In this document: one piece after another, positions 24,934-36,976 of the stretch
How positions within the stretch are numbered: position 1 is the stretch's first letter
How the letters are laid out: every line of letters starts with the position of its first letter
Assembly: GCA_963920635.1 (NCBI GenBank)
Contig: OY987308.1
Span: 19,373,096 to 19,437,095 of the forward strand
DNA: 64,000 nucleotides
From: Pseudeuparius sepicola
Lineage: Eukaryota > Arthropoda > Insecta > Coleoptera > Anthribidae
Reading direction: 5' to 3'
Translations under genes and position numbers: made by a program
The notes under the pieces: generated by a model
Seen by the model: only the letters and a program-made list of their open reading frames with translations
What the model was told of the DNA's origin: nothing
The model's database searches: none

Positions 24934-26690
24934 AGCGAAGCTGAAACGTTTTTTGTTCTGTTGTTTCAGCTCGACCTTTTTCTTTTGTTTATTATCATAT
25001 CGATCTCTAGAAGTATTCTTATACGATTCTTGTGGGCATGCCTTATATAATGGAAAAAAGGCATGCGGTTCCTATGACACTCTTGCCATTGATCTCCAAC
25101 TTGTCACAGAAGCCCTATAAACCCACTGCTTATATACAATGTGTCCCGGATAAGAATGAACAGCATTGGGAGATAGAACAACAGTTAAATGGGGAAAAAG
25201 TTGCGCAATTTTGAGGTCAATAAAATGGTACGAACAGATTTCTAATATTTTTTCGTCTTTTAGTTATTTTGAAGAAAGGGAAATTTTACGTTTTCGATTT
25301 TATTTTTTTCTGAAGTTGTTATCATAGATAAGAAAAAAGGAAACACTTTCTTATGTCGCTTTTTAACGGGCTTTAAGATGGAGTTTTTAGATTTGTTCTA
25401 CAACATTTCGTTTTTGAGAAACCATCTTCAACTTTATTTTTTAAATATGGACCTGGATTTTTTCTTGCAGATTTTTAAAGTACTTTTTATTGCAAGTACC
25501 ATGACGTATGACGCGAACTATTTTTAAAATGTTTTGAGACAATTATACTGAAAATTCCTTTTTTCCATTCATTTTTTTTTCTAATGCGGCCCTGTATTTA
25601 ATAATAAGAAGTCTAAATATTAATCAGTATTGTCAACAATTTAACTTTCAACGTATCTTTCAATCGGGGAACCCAAAAAAGGATGGCAAAGGCTAATAAC
25701 AGTCACATACGATAATAAAAAAATAAATAAAAATCCTCTACTTTAGAAGGCTTTGAAACAACGAAACCAACCCCTTGTCATTTGTCAGAACTCCCACTGT
25801 ATCATTAATTAATAATTTGTATTATTAGAAATATAGCATGTTATCTCTTGTGTCACAGAAATAGTGTAGAGGCCGAACGAATGTATTGTTGCAATAATTA
25901 ACAAATGGCAAAAGTTATTGGTTTCATTGGTTTAAAGCTTTCTTTTCACAATTAGAAAAAGCGAAGAATTTACTCCAAAACACAATGCGACACTGTTTGC
26001 TGTACAACAACAGAGGAAAACCCCAACCAGACAGGGCCGTATTTAAAAATATTAAGTTTTCGAAGAAAAAATAAATTGTAAGTTAAATTGTTGACAATAC
26101 TGATTAAAATTTAGACTTCTTATTATTAAATACCTACATTGCCGCAATAGAAAAATTAATGAAAAAAAGGAATATTTCGTGTCATACATCATGGTATTTG
26201 CAATGAAAAGTGCTTTCAAAATCTGCAAAAAAATCCAGGTCCGTACATAAAAAAATAAAGTTGAAGATAGTTTCTCACAAACCAAACGTTGTAGAACAAA
26301 TCTAAAAACGCCATCTTAAAGACCGTTGAAAAGTGCCATAAGAAAGTGCTTATCTTTTTTTTCCTATCTGTGATAAGTGATAACAACTTCAGAAAAAAAT
26401 AAAATCGAAAACGCAAAATTTTACTTTTTTCAAAATAACTCAAAAACGAATAAGATATTAGAAATCTATTTGTACCATTTTATTGATTTTAAAATTGCGC
26501 AACTTTTTCCCCATTTAACCGTTGTTCTATCTCTCACCGTTTGCAATATCCCCATTCTGTTCATTCTTATCCGGGACACATTGTATATACTTCCGTAAGT
26601 GTGGATATGTTTCAGAAATGTTTCTATCCTAAAAGCATTGGCAACTGACGCATCCCAATGAGAGAATTACCAGTTTTCGAGACATTTTCT
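24934..26690. repeat. Tandem duplication, unit 2, split by a transposon
   Basis: Second unit of the 340-bp duplication: 24934-25136 matches the first part of unit 1 and 26584-26690 the last part. The gap is the CACTG-TIR element 25137-26583. Confidence 0.8.
25137..26583. mobile_element. CACTG-TIR DNA transposon, full-length copy C
   Basis: 1447 bp, ends caatgtgtcccgg and the complement, TA on each side. Its insertion site can be read empty in the neighbouring tandem unit. The centre (about 25830-25990) matches the part of copy B with DUF4817-like coding but no intact frame is present. Confidence 0.85.
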
Positions 26691-27078
26691 ACCCATAAAT
26701 AAAAAGTAACTTTTTAAAGCAAACAAAGCGTTGGCAATTTCTCTAGATACACAACTATTTATAAGCGCTTACAAACATGGATTGATTCGTCACAAGAACC
26801 GTGTTTAACAGTGCATTTAATCCCGGCTTGTGCCCTAATTCACTCGAGCATTCCAAACGGTCAAATGCCATCAATTAATGTAGTTGTGTTTAGGTCCATC
26901 GGATGGAGGGCTGCAAATTAAGCCATTAGTTGGTGAATCTGCGCTTCAAATCAATCCATAGTGATAAGTTGGTCGATTGCAATTTAATGTAGGGTCAAGT
27001 GGGGGTGAGAGAGGTACACTTTTCAAATCGTTTAGTCGAGTGCCTCAAATAATAAACACTCGCGTTTCCTGGTTTCAG
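26691..27078. other. Single-copy intron DNA
   Basis: No repeat similarity elsewhere in the window and no coding signal until the ADAM exon acceptor. Confidence 0.4.
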
Positions 27079-27344
27079 ATCGAAAAGGCCATTCCAGCCC
27101 GCCTTCGACCTCGGCCAGCCCATCGACGAGGAGCTCGAGATGGGGAATAGAACTCCGGTCGACTCGTCGATGTTGGTGTTCAAGAACGTGTTCAAGCGGG
27201 CCACGGTCGACCCGAAGAAGACGACCTGCATGTTGTACCTGCAGGCCGACCACCAGTTCTTCTCCAAATACGGCACCGAGGAGGCCTGCATCGAGGTGAT
27301 GACGAGGCACGTGCAGCGGGTCAACGCCATCTACAGGAATACCG
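27079..27344 (+). CDS. kuz: ADAM10/Kuzbanian-type metalloprotease, prodomain-catalytic junction exon
   Basis: This 266-nt exon lies between acceptor ggtttcag and donor ACCG|gtaagt and joins the previous exon in frame. It encodes about 89 residues ending the prodomain and starting the mature protease: FKNVFKRATVDPKKTTC then MLYLQADHQFFSKYGTEEA, matching the first beta strand of the ADAM10 metalloprotease domain (mammalian [20 protein letters not shown]). The KR pair in NVFKRA is at the position of the proprotein-convertase site; the full R-x-x-R furin consensus is not seen. GC-rich like the preceding exon. A LINE fragment starts about 48 bp after the donor. The single G left at the end joins AC of the next exon to give Asp. 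Confidence 0.95.
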
Positions 27345-27392
27345 GTAAGTGCACCTCTTGTGCGAAATTGACGAGAATATTTGGCGTCAGGT

Positions 27393-27835
27393 TGTGCAAT
27401 TAAAACAAAATTCTTTGTAATAATGGTGTACCACATGGATCTATTTTGGGACCCCGTTTATTTATTTTTTATATTAATGACGTAGTAAGTTATATAAATA
27501 ATTGTCAACTGCAGCTTTTTGCTGATGGTACGTTAATTTTTTGTGTAGGTGATACTCTGGATGAAATTGAAAATAATGTAGAAGAAGATTTAAATAGTTT
27601 CAACACATTTTTATCTAACAATAAATTAAAATTAAATGTTTTGAAAACAAAATTTATGATTATTTCTAATAAGAAAATAAATGAAAGTTAATAATGAAAA
27701 TATTGAGCTTATTTCAAAAATGAAGTACTTGGGAATTTTTTTGAATAGATATTTAAATTTAAACGAACACGTTTATTATTTGTTTAAAAAATTATTACAA
27801 AAAATTTTGTATTCATTGTTTATTCCACAGCCAAC
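27393..27835 (+). pseudogene. LINE reverse-transcriptase fragment
   Basis: Encodes NNGVPHGSILGPRLFIFYIN and LQLFADGTLIFCVGDTL, the core motifs of a jockey/CR1-type LINE reverse transcriptase. The catalytic FADD is FADG, so this copy is dead. It matches the copy at 42790-44200 and is truncated on the 5' side only 48 bp after the ADAM exon donor. Confidence 0.88.
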
Positions 27836-28098
27836 CTAAAAGTTGATTACATGGAATCTTAAAACTATTTACAAATTCAAGTAAAAAACGAACACAATAA
27901 CAACAACAAAAAAGGCAAAATTCAACTATTTTATAGGTGTCTAATTAAGTCTTTGCAGACCTTTGTAAATTTATAAATGATATATTTTTTTAATAGTTTG
28001 GCAAAGCTTGTATTAAAATACCCTTATATAATATACACCCTCTGCCAATATTGCTTTTAATTGCTATTGTTTGTAGATCAGTTTGTCTAGTAGCGTGT

Positions 28099-28530
28099 TC
28101 ATGTTTTTTTACTAACTTTTTGAAATATTATAGTTGAGGCCTTAGTTCCGACATTTATGGAATGTATTAGTATGCAAATGTTTAATTTATAAATATTTTC
28201 AATATTAAGATATCGTCCAGGTTTATATAAATTTATTGTTGGTTCTAAAAATGGTAGGTTATGGATAAATTTAATGGCTTTATTTTGTAGTTTCTTTAAA
28301 GGATTTAGAACTGAAATGCTGGCAGAACCACAAACAGAAATTAAATACTGTAATTTTGAATAAATTAGTGCGTAATATATAATTTTTAAAATTGTTGTTG
28401 GTACATAGTAACTAATTTTAAAGAGTATACCTATGAGCAGAGAAACCGATTTACTTATGTGTTCCACATGAATTTTCCAATTTAATTTTTCATCTATATA
28501 CAGTCCTAAAAATTTTATTAACTTTGAAAA
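28099..28530 (-). pseudogene. LINE reverse-transcriptase C-terminal fragment, inverted
   Basis: Minus-strand coding with LGLYIDEKLNWKIHVEHISK then LQYLISVCGSAS and PLKKLQNKAIKFI, typical of the thumb/C-terminal part of LINE reverse transcriptases. It interrupts the plus-strand LINE piece that resumes at about 28560, so it is a separate insertion or an inversion. Confidence 0.85.
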
Positions 28531-28559
28531 TTGTATTGACTTTGAGGACTGTATTTAAT

Positions 28560-28690
28560 GAAAGTTTATAATTAACATGCCATCGAGAATATCAAAAGAC
28601 ATTAGAAAAATTTCAAAACTAACTCTATTTAAATCTATAATATTTCTTCATTTTCGATATTGTTCATAAATAAAGCGTTTAGAATTATTT
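28560..28690 (+). pseudogene. LINE 3' coding fragment, resumed
   Basis: Matches 44150-44200 joined to 45328-45380 (catcgagaatatcaaaagac onward). It carries the uninterrupted site taactct at 28620-28626 where the sister copy has a 1.1-kb insertion. Confidence 0.75.
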
Positions 28691-28789
28691 TAAATTGTAA
28701 CAAACGTGCGAATGAAATTTCAATGCATCAAAATCTAAATTATGTTAAGTGTTGATCAAAATATATTGGGAAATATGGTTATTTTTTTA

Positions 28790-29392
28790 CAGAGTGTCTC
28801 GCTTAAGAGTGAAACAACCTTATAACTTCTTCAATTTTTAACCGACCAGAACGAAATTTTTACCAAAGGTAGATGGCATTGTTGCCTACTTATTTCCAAA
28901 AAAATAGTTGTCTATACCAAAGTCAAAGCCACCCGCGATGCCCCAATCGATGCTAAAAATCCGAAAGTCATATTAGGCATATTTTTCAAAAATGTACTAA
29001 AAAATTGGTTTTGTAGCTTTTAATTATTTTATTTTAAAATGATTACTTTTTGAAAACAACTTGCTTTCAAAATTTCCATGGCACACTTTTTTAAACGCAG
29101 GAAATTCTTCAATTGGACTTTGTTTAATATTTTTTATTTTGACAAAATTTTGGATTTAGGGTTCTCGATCGATTCTGAATAACTTCATTTAGTAATTTTT
29201 TTTAAAAAAAAAGCCTAATATGATTTTCGGATTTTTAGCCTCGATTGTGGCATCGCAAGTGGCCTTGACTCTTGAGTATGCAACTAATTTTTGGAAATAT
29301 GTAGGCAACAATGCTACATTTGGTAAAAATTTCGTTCTGGTTAAAAATTAAAGAAGTTATAAGGTTGTTTCACTCATAAGTGAGACACTCTG
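28790..29392. mobile_element. Foldback MITE with CAGAGTGTCTC ends
   Basis: 603 bp between TA dinucleotides, starting cagagtgtctcgcttaag and ending in its near complement. The inverted arms extend at least 230 bp each (for example gttgcctac / gtaggcaac). Tc1/mariner-type MITE; no coding. Confidence 0.85.
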
Positions 29393-30360
29393 TATATAAA
29401 ATGAAGAATTTTATATTTCCAACTTTTTTCTGTGAAAAATTGAAATAGTTAGATAAACGAAACACATTGGACAAATTCAATTATTTACAGGGTATTAAAA
29501 TTATTTACTGGTATACCGAAATATATAAGAAAATGTAGAATTGAGATTATTTAAAATTAAAATTGGGATGTATTGTAAAGAAAATAGGTGCTTTATCTAG
29601 ATTTAATCTACAGGGTGTTTTTAAATAAGTGTCCGATATTTCAGAGGACGATTCCTAATGTATTTTTAAGATAAGTTCACATAAACAATGTCCGCAATGC
29701 CTTCATTTTCGAGTTAAAGATTTATTTTTGTTTTTGTTTTTTTTTTAATAATTTTTAAATTAATGCCGATATTTGGACGAAAATTAGTACTTGTTTTTTT
29801 TTAACATGAGAAATTTAAATGTGATAATAGTTTGGCCCAGAAAAACAAAAATAAATAAATAAATCTGTAGGGCCGCAGGCCTGGGGATTTGCCTCTATTC
29901 TAATATTACTTAATCATAATTAACTGCTGCTACAGGTGGGCGAATTTCTAGTTATTATTGTTATTATAAATATACTTATATGGTGAGATCTCAACACGGA
30001 AAAGGAAGTTTGGAAACGTGACAATATACGGATGAAAACGCGGTTCCCTTAAGCTCCAGAATCCACCCACAGAGGCCCAGCAATTACGTTCTAGCGTCAA
30101 TTTCTCCTCGGGGCGACGACTTTTTTTTATTGCGCCCGTTCAAACATCGCTCCCATTTCCGAGCCTTAATTTACCAGGTTGGCACACATCCCAACGCTGG
30201 AAGATGATACTACCGGGGGAAACCTTCCCACATATATGAACTTTTTCCGGGGGCGTAAAGCAGGTAGGCGTTTATATTAAAACGTGTAACAAAGTTGGAA
30301 GTAATGAAGGAAATATATGGGGTTCCACGGGGGGATTCACATAACATTTTTATTATATAT
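29393..30360. other. No gene; one MITE end
   Basis: AT-rich. A single cagggtgtttttaaataagt end at 29611 marks a truncated MITE. 30040-30200 is GC-richer and single copy. Confidence 0.4.
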
Positions 30361-30367
30361 GCATTGG

Positions 30368-31503
30368 CACAGCCGGCTCTAGGAAAGCCCTGAAGTTGAG
30401 AAAGCTGGCAACATGGCTTGCGGGTCTGCGCGGCGTGGCCTGTCACTCCCTGTCAGTTGATTTTACAAGAAATTTACCAGAATTAATTTGTGTAGTGCGG
30501 GTAGTTCTATCGTCGCCATATTGCTACGACGAGGCGGTGTGTCTCTGGGTGGAAACAGACAGCCCGAAGTGCTGGCGACAGCTTTTTTACAAATTTGTTT
30601 TGTTTGTGAAAAATGAAACATTTCTCTAGAAGTTCGAAGTGAAGAATTGTTCCTTTACAATTTCAAGCCTCAAGATGCCTAGAACCGTCGTAGATCTTAG
30701 TTATGTACCTGACGGTAAGTCAAATCGTAATAATAACTTGAAGTAGCTAGGTTTTCTTTGCTTGACGGCAAGCGGTCAACTTGTATTCGTTTTGGGCTTT
30801 CCAAAGGATGAAAATTTAAGAATAAAATGATTAAGGGCCAATTGCATAGACAAACTAAAGTACCCTTTAAAATTTAAGGAATTTTCTAACAGTCCAACCA
30901 TTGTTTAGTATTGTTGCAAAAGTTTCTTTACCTAATGTTAAAGTAAAAAAATAAATTACTTGAATGTATTATGAAATTGACCCTAACTGCCATTTCAATC
31001 AGAAGAGATTACTCTTCTTCGCAACATGCTGTTCTCTGTTCGCTTGTTGTTTGTATTTTTATGAAAATGTAACCACAAGGGAAGATAGGCAATCATCATT
31101 TGCCTGATGGCACAGTTTGCGAAAACTTCTCACAAAAATTCGACAACAAAATGTAGTTCCCTCTATTTGCCCAAATTTACCATATTATTTGTCGAAAATG
31201 TACCTATCTACACCAGGAATCGTACTTATTATAAATACTTATACTTCTGTGTATATTTTGTTATCTACTTGTTACTGCTTTTATTGGCTGTTAAACAAAC
31301 GTACCTACTTACGTAGGTACCCAGTTATTGAAACAAAGTTGACAAATGTATCTAATTATAATTAAAAAGAGGGTTGAACGTTTATTAGAAAAGTTAAACT
31401 AAGCCAAAGTGCAGACTGCTCTATACTGCATAGACCCGTTGAACCGTCCCGCTGCGGCGTTGCCACATGTTTGCACAGGGCTTGTAAGCTTGAGAATGTT
31501 GTG
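30368..31503 (+). mobile_element. CACA...TGTG element with 7-bp TSD, copy 1
   Basis: 1136 bp; exact 7-bp duplication gcattgg at 30361-30367 and 31504-31510. TIRs are imperfect, about 28 bp, both containing aagccctg. It has a 77-codon frame at 30396-30629 (LRGVACHSLSVDFTRNLPEL) and a second exon-like piece at 30675 (MPRTVVDLSYVPDG then gtaagt). No transposase recognised. Confidence 0.87.
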
Positions 31504-31625
31504 GCATTGGGTATGGAAAATATTATGTTGCTCGTTAGGGAGATGTTGACTTATTTTATGAAAATTTACTAATAACCTAAGTTTTCATAAATGGGAAAGC
31601 AAAAAAATACGTTGATTTTTATATA

Positions 31626-33326
31626 CCGGTGAGTCACATCTAAAGGCATTGCCGAAAACACAAGGTAGAACTCCCTAAAATAAGCACATATGCTTAATAA
31701 ACATTAGCTCAAAAACGCTTGGTTCTCCATATACGTGTTGAAAATTTTCCAAAAGTAACATTTTTTTTAAATATCTTTCGAACCCGTTTAGGAATTCCAA
31801 CCAAATTTGGTACACATTATGCATTGGAGGGTTGCCATTTTGTGCAATAATTTGGCCCCGGTCAGATGACCAGCGGCGTAGATACAAATAGTTACTTTAT
31901 TGTAAAAAAAGTAGTACGGTCCTGCGCAAAACCAAAATTGTTACCTTTTTTGGATAGTCCATTCAATTTGGAACAAAAAGCGCCTCTTGGTATTTTTTAA
32001 TATCTGGTGCGATTTTTTAGACTAGTGCCAAGGCGATTATGCGGGCATTTAAAATAAAGTAAATAACATTTTATTGTTTAAGGTGGCAACTGAACATTGT
32101 TTAATGCATTTTCTAATTTGACCGTACACTTAACTTTTAAGTTTGTTTCTTTTGCTATTTATTATTTTTAAACAAGCGAGCTGGAATTTAATTTTGTCCG
32201 TATAGAGTTATCCATGAAAAACGAGTTTTGATTTATTTTTTGAAGTGTGAAATTAGTTTATTATTGTGACGTATCGACGTTTTCAAATATGCCTTATACA
32301 GGGTGTTCGAAAAATAGACGGAGATATTTTAGAGGGTGATTCCCTGTTAAGAAATATGAAAAAAAGTTTCTATAAACATGGGTCCGGAAATGCAGAGTTT
32401 TCAAGATACAGGATGTTAAATAAAAAAAAATAAAACATGAAATTATTAATGTCTTAAAAATTATTTACTCGATTCTGTTGAAATTTGGCAATGTTATTTG
32501 TTGTATTAAGAGGCTAATTTCGCCCTAACTAGATTAAATTTATTAAGTCCAGTGGCGTCCCGGGGGGCACCTTAGCGAATATTATTATCAAAAAAATGTA
32601 CGCCACTACCTTTTTTGTAACTTTAATATTTTTTGTTTGATTAAGCATCTAAAAATACAACTTCTTTCCCTCTTGTATTGTTTTCCTATCTCACTTCGTT
32701 TTCGAGAAAAAAAAAATAAAAACCGTTTTATTGCATGTCACTGGACAAAATTGGTTGTAGTGTACTTTATGTTATGATATTGGAAAAGTTGCAATAACAC
32801 TCTTTCCTAGAAATGCTTTTGATTATTTGTTTTCCAAGGCACTTGTGATTTTTTTTGCAAAAATTGATAAACCAATTTTGTCCAGTGACATGCAATATAT
32901 TTAACATCCTGTATCTTGAAATCTCTGCATTTCCGGACCCATGTTTATAGAAACTTTTTTTCATATTTCTTAACAGGGAATCACCCTCTAAAATATCTCC
33001 GTCTATTTTTCGAACACCCTGTATATTTAGCAACTTGGAATATGGCGAGATACCCTCTTGGCTAACAGGATCCGCAAGTTCTGATTCTGTTGTAACTTCT
33101 TGCAAAACTCTTGGTCCCGGATACTTGTTCCTATTCGGAAATCGTCTTTGGTATTCCTGTGCAGCAGCCTCAGCATTTCCATCACAAAACCCATAACTAA
33201 ATATTATAGCGCCATATTCCAAGTTGCTAAATTTATAAGGCATTTGCAAACGTAGTACACAATAATAAACTAATTTTATTTTAACACGCTGTATTAGATG
33301 TGCCATTAGATGTGACTCACCCTGTG
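31626..33326 (-). mobile_element. Mariner-related element carrying a DUF4817 exon, with a nested insertion
   Basis: Bounded by ggtgagtcacatctaaagg on the left and the complement of ggtgagtcacatctaatgg on the right. The minus strand from 33243 encodes MPYKFSNLEYGAIIF then YGFCDGNAEAAAQEYQRRFP, a DUF4817 helix-turn-helix of the kind found at the start of some insect mariner-type proteins. The frame runs into the foldback element at 33021. No catalytic DDE region is readable. Confidence 0.75.
32299..33021. mobile_element. CAGGGTGTTCG foldback MITE nested in the DUF4817 element
   Basis: 723 bp flanked by TA. Arms of about 130 bp (for example gacggagatattttagaggg) are mirror copies; a second inverted pair lies inside (ttgcatgtcactggacaaaa). 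It interrupts the DUF4817 reading frame. Confidence 0.88.
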
Positions 33327-33539
33327 TACTTATCTAGATTTAATATAATACCTACTCATATAATCAAAAATTGTAAATTTCAAAAAGATAATATTGTCTA
33401 ATTAGTAACCAGGCAGTACCAAATAAATCATTTTATTATTATTTAATATTATATCGTACATGTAATTCTTGTTTGACTCCAATTCTTAAAGGTTTTCGAG
33501 ATGTTTGCCCCTTATTACTATTATTACTATTATTTCCAA

Positions 33540-34740
33540 TGAGTCATCCTATATATGGTACAATCGTTTAATGTCAACAATCTGCGACATCGACGAAATC
33601 TCAAAGTCGATTCCCCCATTTGGATCCGTGTTAACGAAAAACAACGCAGCGCCTTGAGCGATTGTTATTTCCTTCGGGTCTCCATTCTTCCCGGCTCGTT
33701 TCGCGCTTAAAGAATTACAAATGCCCGGAGGATTACTCGGCCTGGAGGGTGCGATTAAGGGTGAGGATCGTTCACGTCCTCTCGTTTAATTTTCGGGATG
33801 TCGCGCGATATTTCAGCGGGGCTCCAGGCGCTACGGACGGGACTCGGCCGCTGAGTAAAGAGTTTCAGTATTTTCCGGTAGTAAACTTAAGGATGATACA
33901 TTTTCAGTTAGGCATTGATGACAGGACGCCTTGTATATACTAGTAGTAGTGTGTTTATGGGGTTTCTGTGACATTCTTCCCATGCGTCTCCACCTTAAAT
34001 GCAGCGGAGGTTTGAACCGATGACGAGAGTGTCACAGAAGCCCTATAAACATACTACTTATACTTCCGTGTATGGCAATGTATTGTAATCTATCGACTTT
34101 TCTAGGGTGGCCGACCTATTTCTCGACTAAATATTACAGTGTTATTGTAAATGAGAATAATTTACGATTCCCTTTTCTATACACCGGTTTCGTTTTCCTA
34201 AAAGCTACTTAGAGTATAAGAAAGATATCTCGAGTATTTGTCGATGTCCTTGAATCTCGCCTGCTTGGTTTCCGCCCCTCCTCAATCCCCTGAAAGGGGA
34301 ACCGTGTAAGCGGCTCGACCGCGATTCTGGAGATTCATACATCCGCCTAAATATTTCACCAGTCATCTCGTTTCGGAGCGCTAGCGATCCTGCAAATTAT
34401 GGAGCCCCGAAATTACAGGAAATCAGGATAATAATAGTGTATTACGTACCGAGGCGAAAAACCTTTCGTTATTTATTCTTAACTGTCAGTTTCATGGCTG
34501 TAAGTCAATCCGGGGAAGTTTTATGTTAACACCTCCGGATGCAATTAGATGACAAGAGTTCAATTCCGCAAAAAACGCAGCCAAGTCCTTTTTCATGTTA
34601 CATTCATCTGAATATGAAAATAATTTAGATCCAAAAGTAACGTTACAATTTTTCACATATAATTTGACGTAAAAAAGTTGCTGGTAAAGCTCAAATGTTG
34701 CTATATTCAACCGTTTTCGAGATATCAATAATTTTTAAAC
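33540..34740 (+). repeat. Left copy of large inverted repeat, GC-rich module
   Basis: About 1.2 kb, GC-rich in its first 400 bp, matching 61370-62455 in inverse at roughly 95% or more as judged by eye. Frames of 93 and 82 codons on the corresponding strands (SAWRVRLRVRIVHVLSFNFR) are nearly identical, but they have no gene context and the similarity extends beyond them, so I treat them as incidental. A small palindromic element lies at 33940-34070. Confidence 0.8.
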
Positions 34741-35890
34741 ATAAATAGTGCTTATCTGAGGCTAAAGTTCCGCTAGTCAAAATAATGTTATTTTATTTTT
34801 TAAGTATTTTAAAAAGTGTTACGACTTTGAGGGTATTCTATATCGATTCAGAACCTTAAATTATGCAAGTAAACTATAAATTTCAGGCTAAATCAAATGC
34901 AGAATTATTGGAACATAAATAATGAAGACATTGAATTTCTATATTTTCTTCCATGTTTAAATCTATTGAAAAATTGCGTTTTTCTTATGTAATTTGACGC
35001 TAAAAGTTAACTGGTGAAGCTAAAATCTTGCTATCTTAAACCGTTTTCGAAATATAAATATTTAAACATAAAAAGTGCTTATCTGAGGCTGAAGTTCCGC
35101 TAGTCAAAATAAAGTTATTTTATTTCTTTAATATTTTAAATAGTGTTACGACTTTGAGGGTATGCTATATCGATTCAGAACCTTAAATTATACAAGCAAA
35201 CTATAAATTTCAGGGTAAATCAAATGTACAATTATTGGAACATAAATAATTAAGACATTGAATTTCTAAATTTTGTTCCATGTTTATATCTATTGAAAAA
35301 GGAATTTTTGTTATGTAATTTCACGCTAAAAGGATGCTGGTGAAGCTAAAATCTTGCTATATTAAGCCGTTTTCGAAATACAATTTTTTAAACATAAAAA
35401 GTGCTTATCTGAGGCTAAAGCTCCGCTAGTCAAAATAAAGTTATTTTAATTTTTAATATTTTAAATAGTGTTCCGACTTTGGAGGTATCCTATATCGCTT
35501 CAGAATCTTAAATTATGCAAGTAAACTATAAATTGCAGGCTAAATGAAATGTAGAATTATTGGAACATAAATAATTAAGACATTGAATTTTTAAATTTTG
35601 TTTCGTGTTTAAATCTGTTGAAAAAGGGGTTTTTCTTATGTAATTTGACGCTAAAAAGTTACTGGTGAAGCTTAAATCTTGCTATCTTAAACCGTTTTCG
35701 AAATATCAATTTTTAAACCTAAGAACTGCTCATCTGAGGCTAAGGTTCCGCTAGTCAAAACAATGTTATTTTATTTTTTAGCTTTTCAAAAAGTTTCACG
35801 ACTTTATAGGTATGCTAAATCAAACCAGAAGCTCAAATTGTGTAAGAACAAGGTAAATTCCAAGGTAATTTGAAATATTATTAATTAATA
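34741..35890 (+). repeat. ~326-bp tandem array 1
   Basis: Four copies of a 325-327 bp AT-rich unit. The landmark cttatctgaggctaaag occurs at 34751, 35078, 35404 and 35729 (with changes). It is adjacent to the GC-rich module and the mirror image of the arrays at 51940 and 58980. No coding. Confidence 0.92.
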
Positions 35891-35950
35891 ATTATCAAAT
35901 AAAGTTCTATTTTTAAAATCCATGATAGCAATTTTTCTTACATCATTTAA

Positions 35951-36134
35951 GCGTTGACTGACGTATTTATAAAGACTTCTCACGGCTATAGCTTTAGTTC
36001 TTGGAAAACAGATGGCTCTGATGGCTAACAATGTATTCTGCATTGTATTTTATCTCCGGAAAGCGCATGGTGAGCCAAAAATGTGTCAGACGTGACAGCC
36101 GTGAGCAGTCTTTAATAATATGTCAGTCAACGGT
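35951..36134. mobile_element. TTAA-flanked MITE, copy 1
   Basis: 184 bp between TTAA tetranucleotides, with inverted ends gcgttgactgacgtattta and complement. The TTAA target suggests a piggyBac-type family. Sister copy at 38894-39001. Confidence 0.8.
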
Positions 36135-36976
36135 TTAAGGCAAAAATGCTGCAACAAAATTGGCACCAGATCGATTAAAGGAGTCCAATGCAGCAAAGGT
36201 ATTCGTTTAAATATTAAAACCAGCCCATCCGACGTAAATTAACCTGTAGAACACGGATTCAAATTCATCTAAAAAAATTTTAAATACCCTCCCAGTGCCC
36301 TTTTTTGAATATAAAAAAATGTTAACCTGCTCCGAAAATGGATTCTTCCGACGTAGTTCAACCTGTATATATGTAAGAGAATGAAGCTTAAAATCGATTC
36401 CGTCCAGCTGTTTAAAAAAAAACAAAATTATTCAAAATTTCCAAAATAAAGGGGGAATTTAAAAAAAAAAGCCTTAAAACCCAATGCTGGAAGTTAAGAA
36501 AAAAACACTTTTTTCGCAAAGTTTAAATATACCTTTCTGTTCTTTAACGTAGGTATACAATTTAGAGCCATTAGCCGAAGTTCCATCCATCCTTTATTCC
36601 GAGCCACTCGATCAACCTGTAAAAAGTTCCATTTGTAGAAAGAACCTACACCTATAAATAAACACTAGAAATGCTCCTTATGGTGGGATTTGAAAATTCA
36701 ATATCGTAAATCGGTTTATCGCAGCGCGGAAAAGAAAAATACCAGGCAAATTTTTCGCTAATGCCTTCGAGGACCATAAATCCTTGGAAACGGCTGGAAA
36801 CAACCGTTCGGATCTGTCTCGTAGAAAATGTACGACAACTTTAAGAAATAGGAGACACGCATTCGGTTAAATAAAATACATGGGCAGATTGTTCTTCACC
36901 TATAGTGTGAACTGGCATGTATTGGCCCTCTTGACAATAAAATATTATATATTTACATCTGTTTATTTTGTTTCAG
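36135..36976. other. Single-copy intron DNA before an ADAM exon
   Basis: AT-rich, no repeat partner seen in the window; polypyrimidine tract and acceptor at the end. Confidence 0.4.

Noticed and set aside
33662..33943. Conserved small gene in the inverted repeat (also 62064-62312)
   Set aside because: Frames are near-identical only because the whole duplication is recent; similarity covers flanking non-coding DNA equally.
34741..35890. CRISPR-like array
   Set aside because: Units are about 326 bp, AT-rich and contiguous without spacers, in an insect genome: a satellite-type array.
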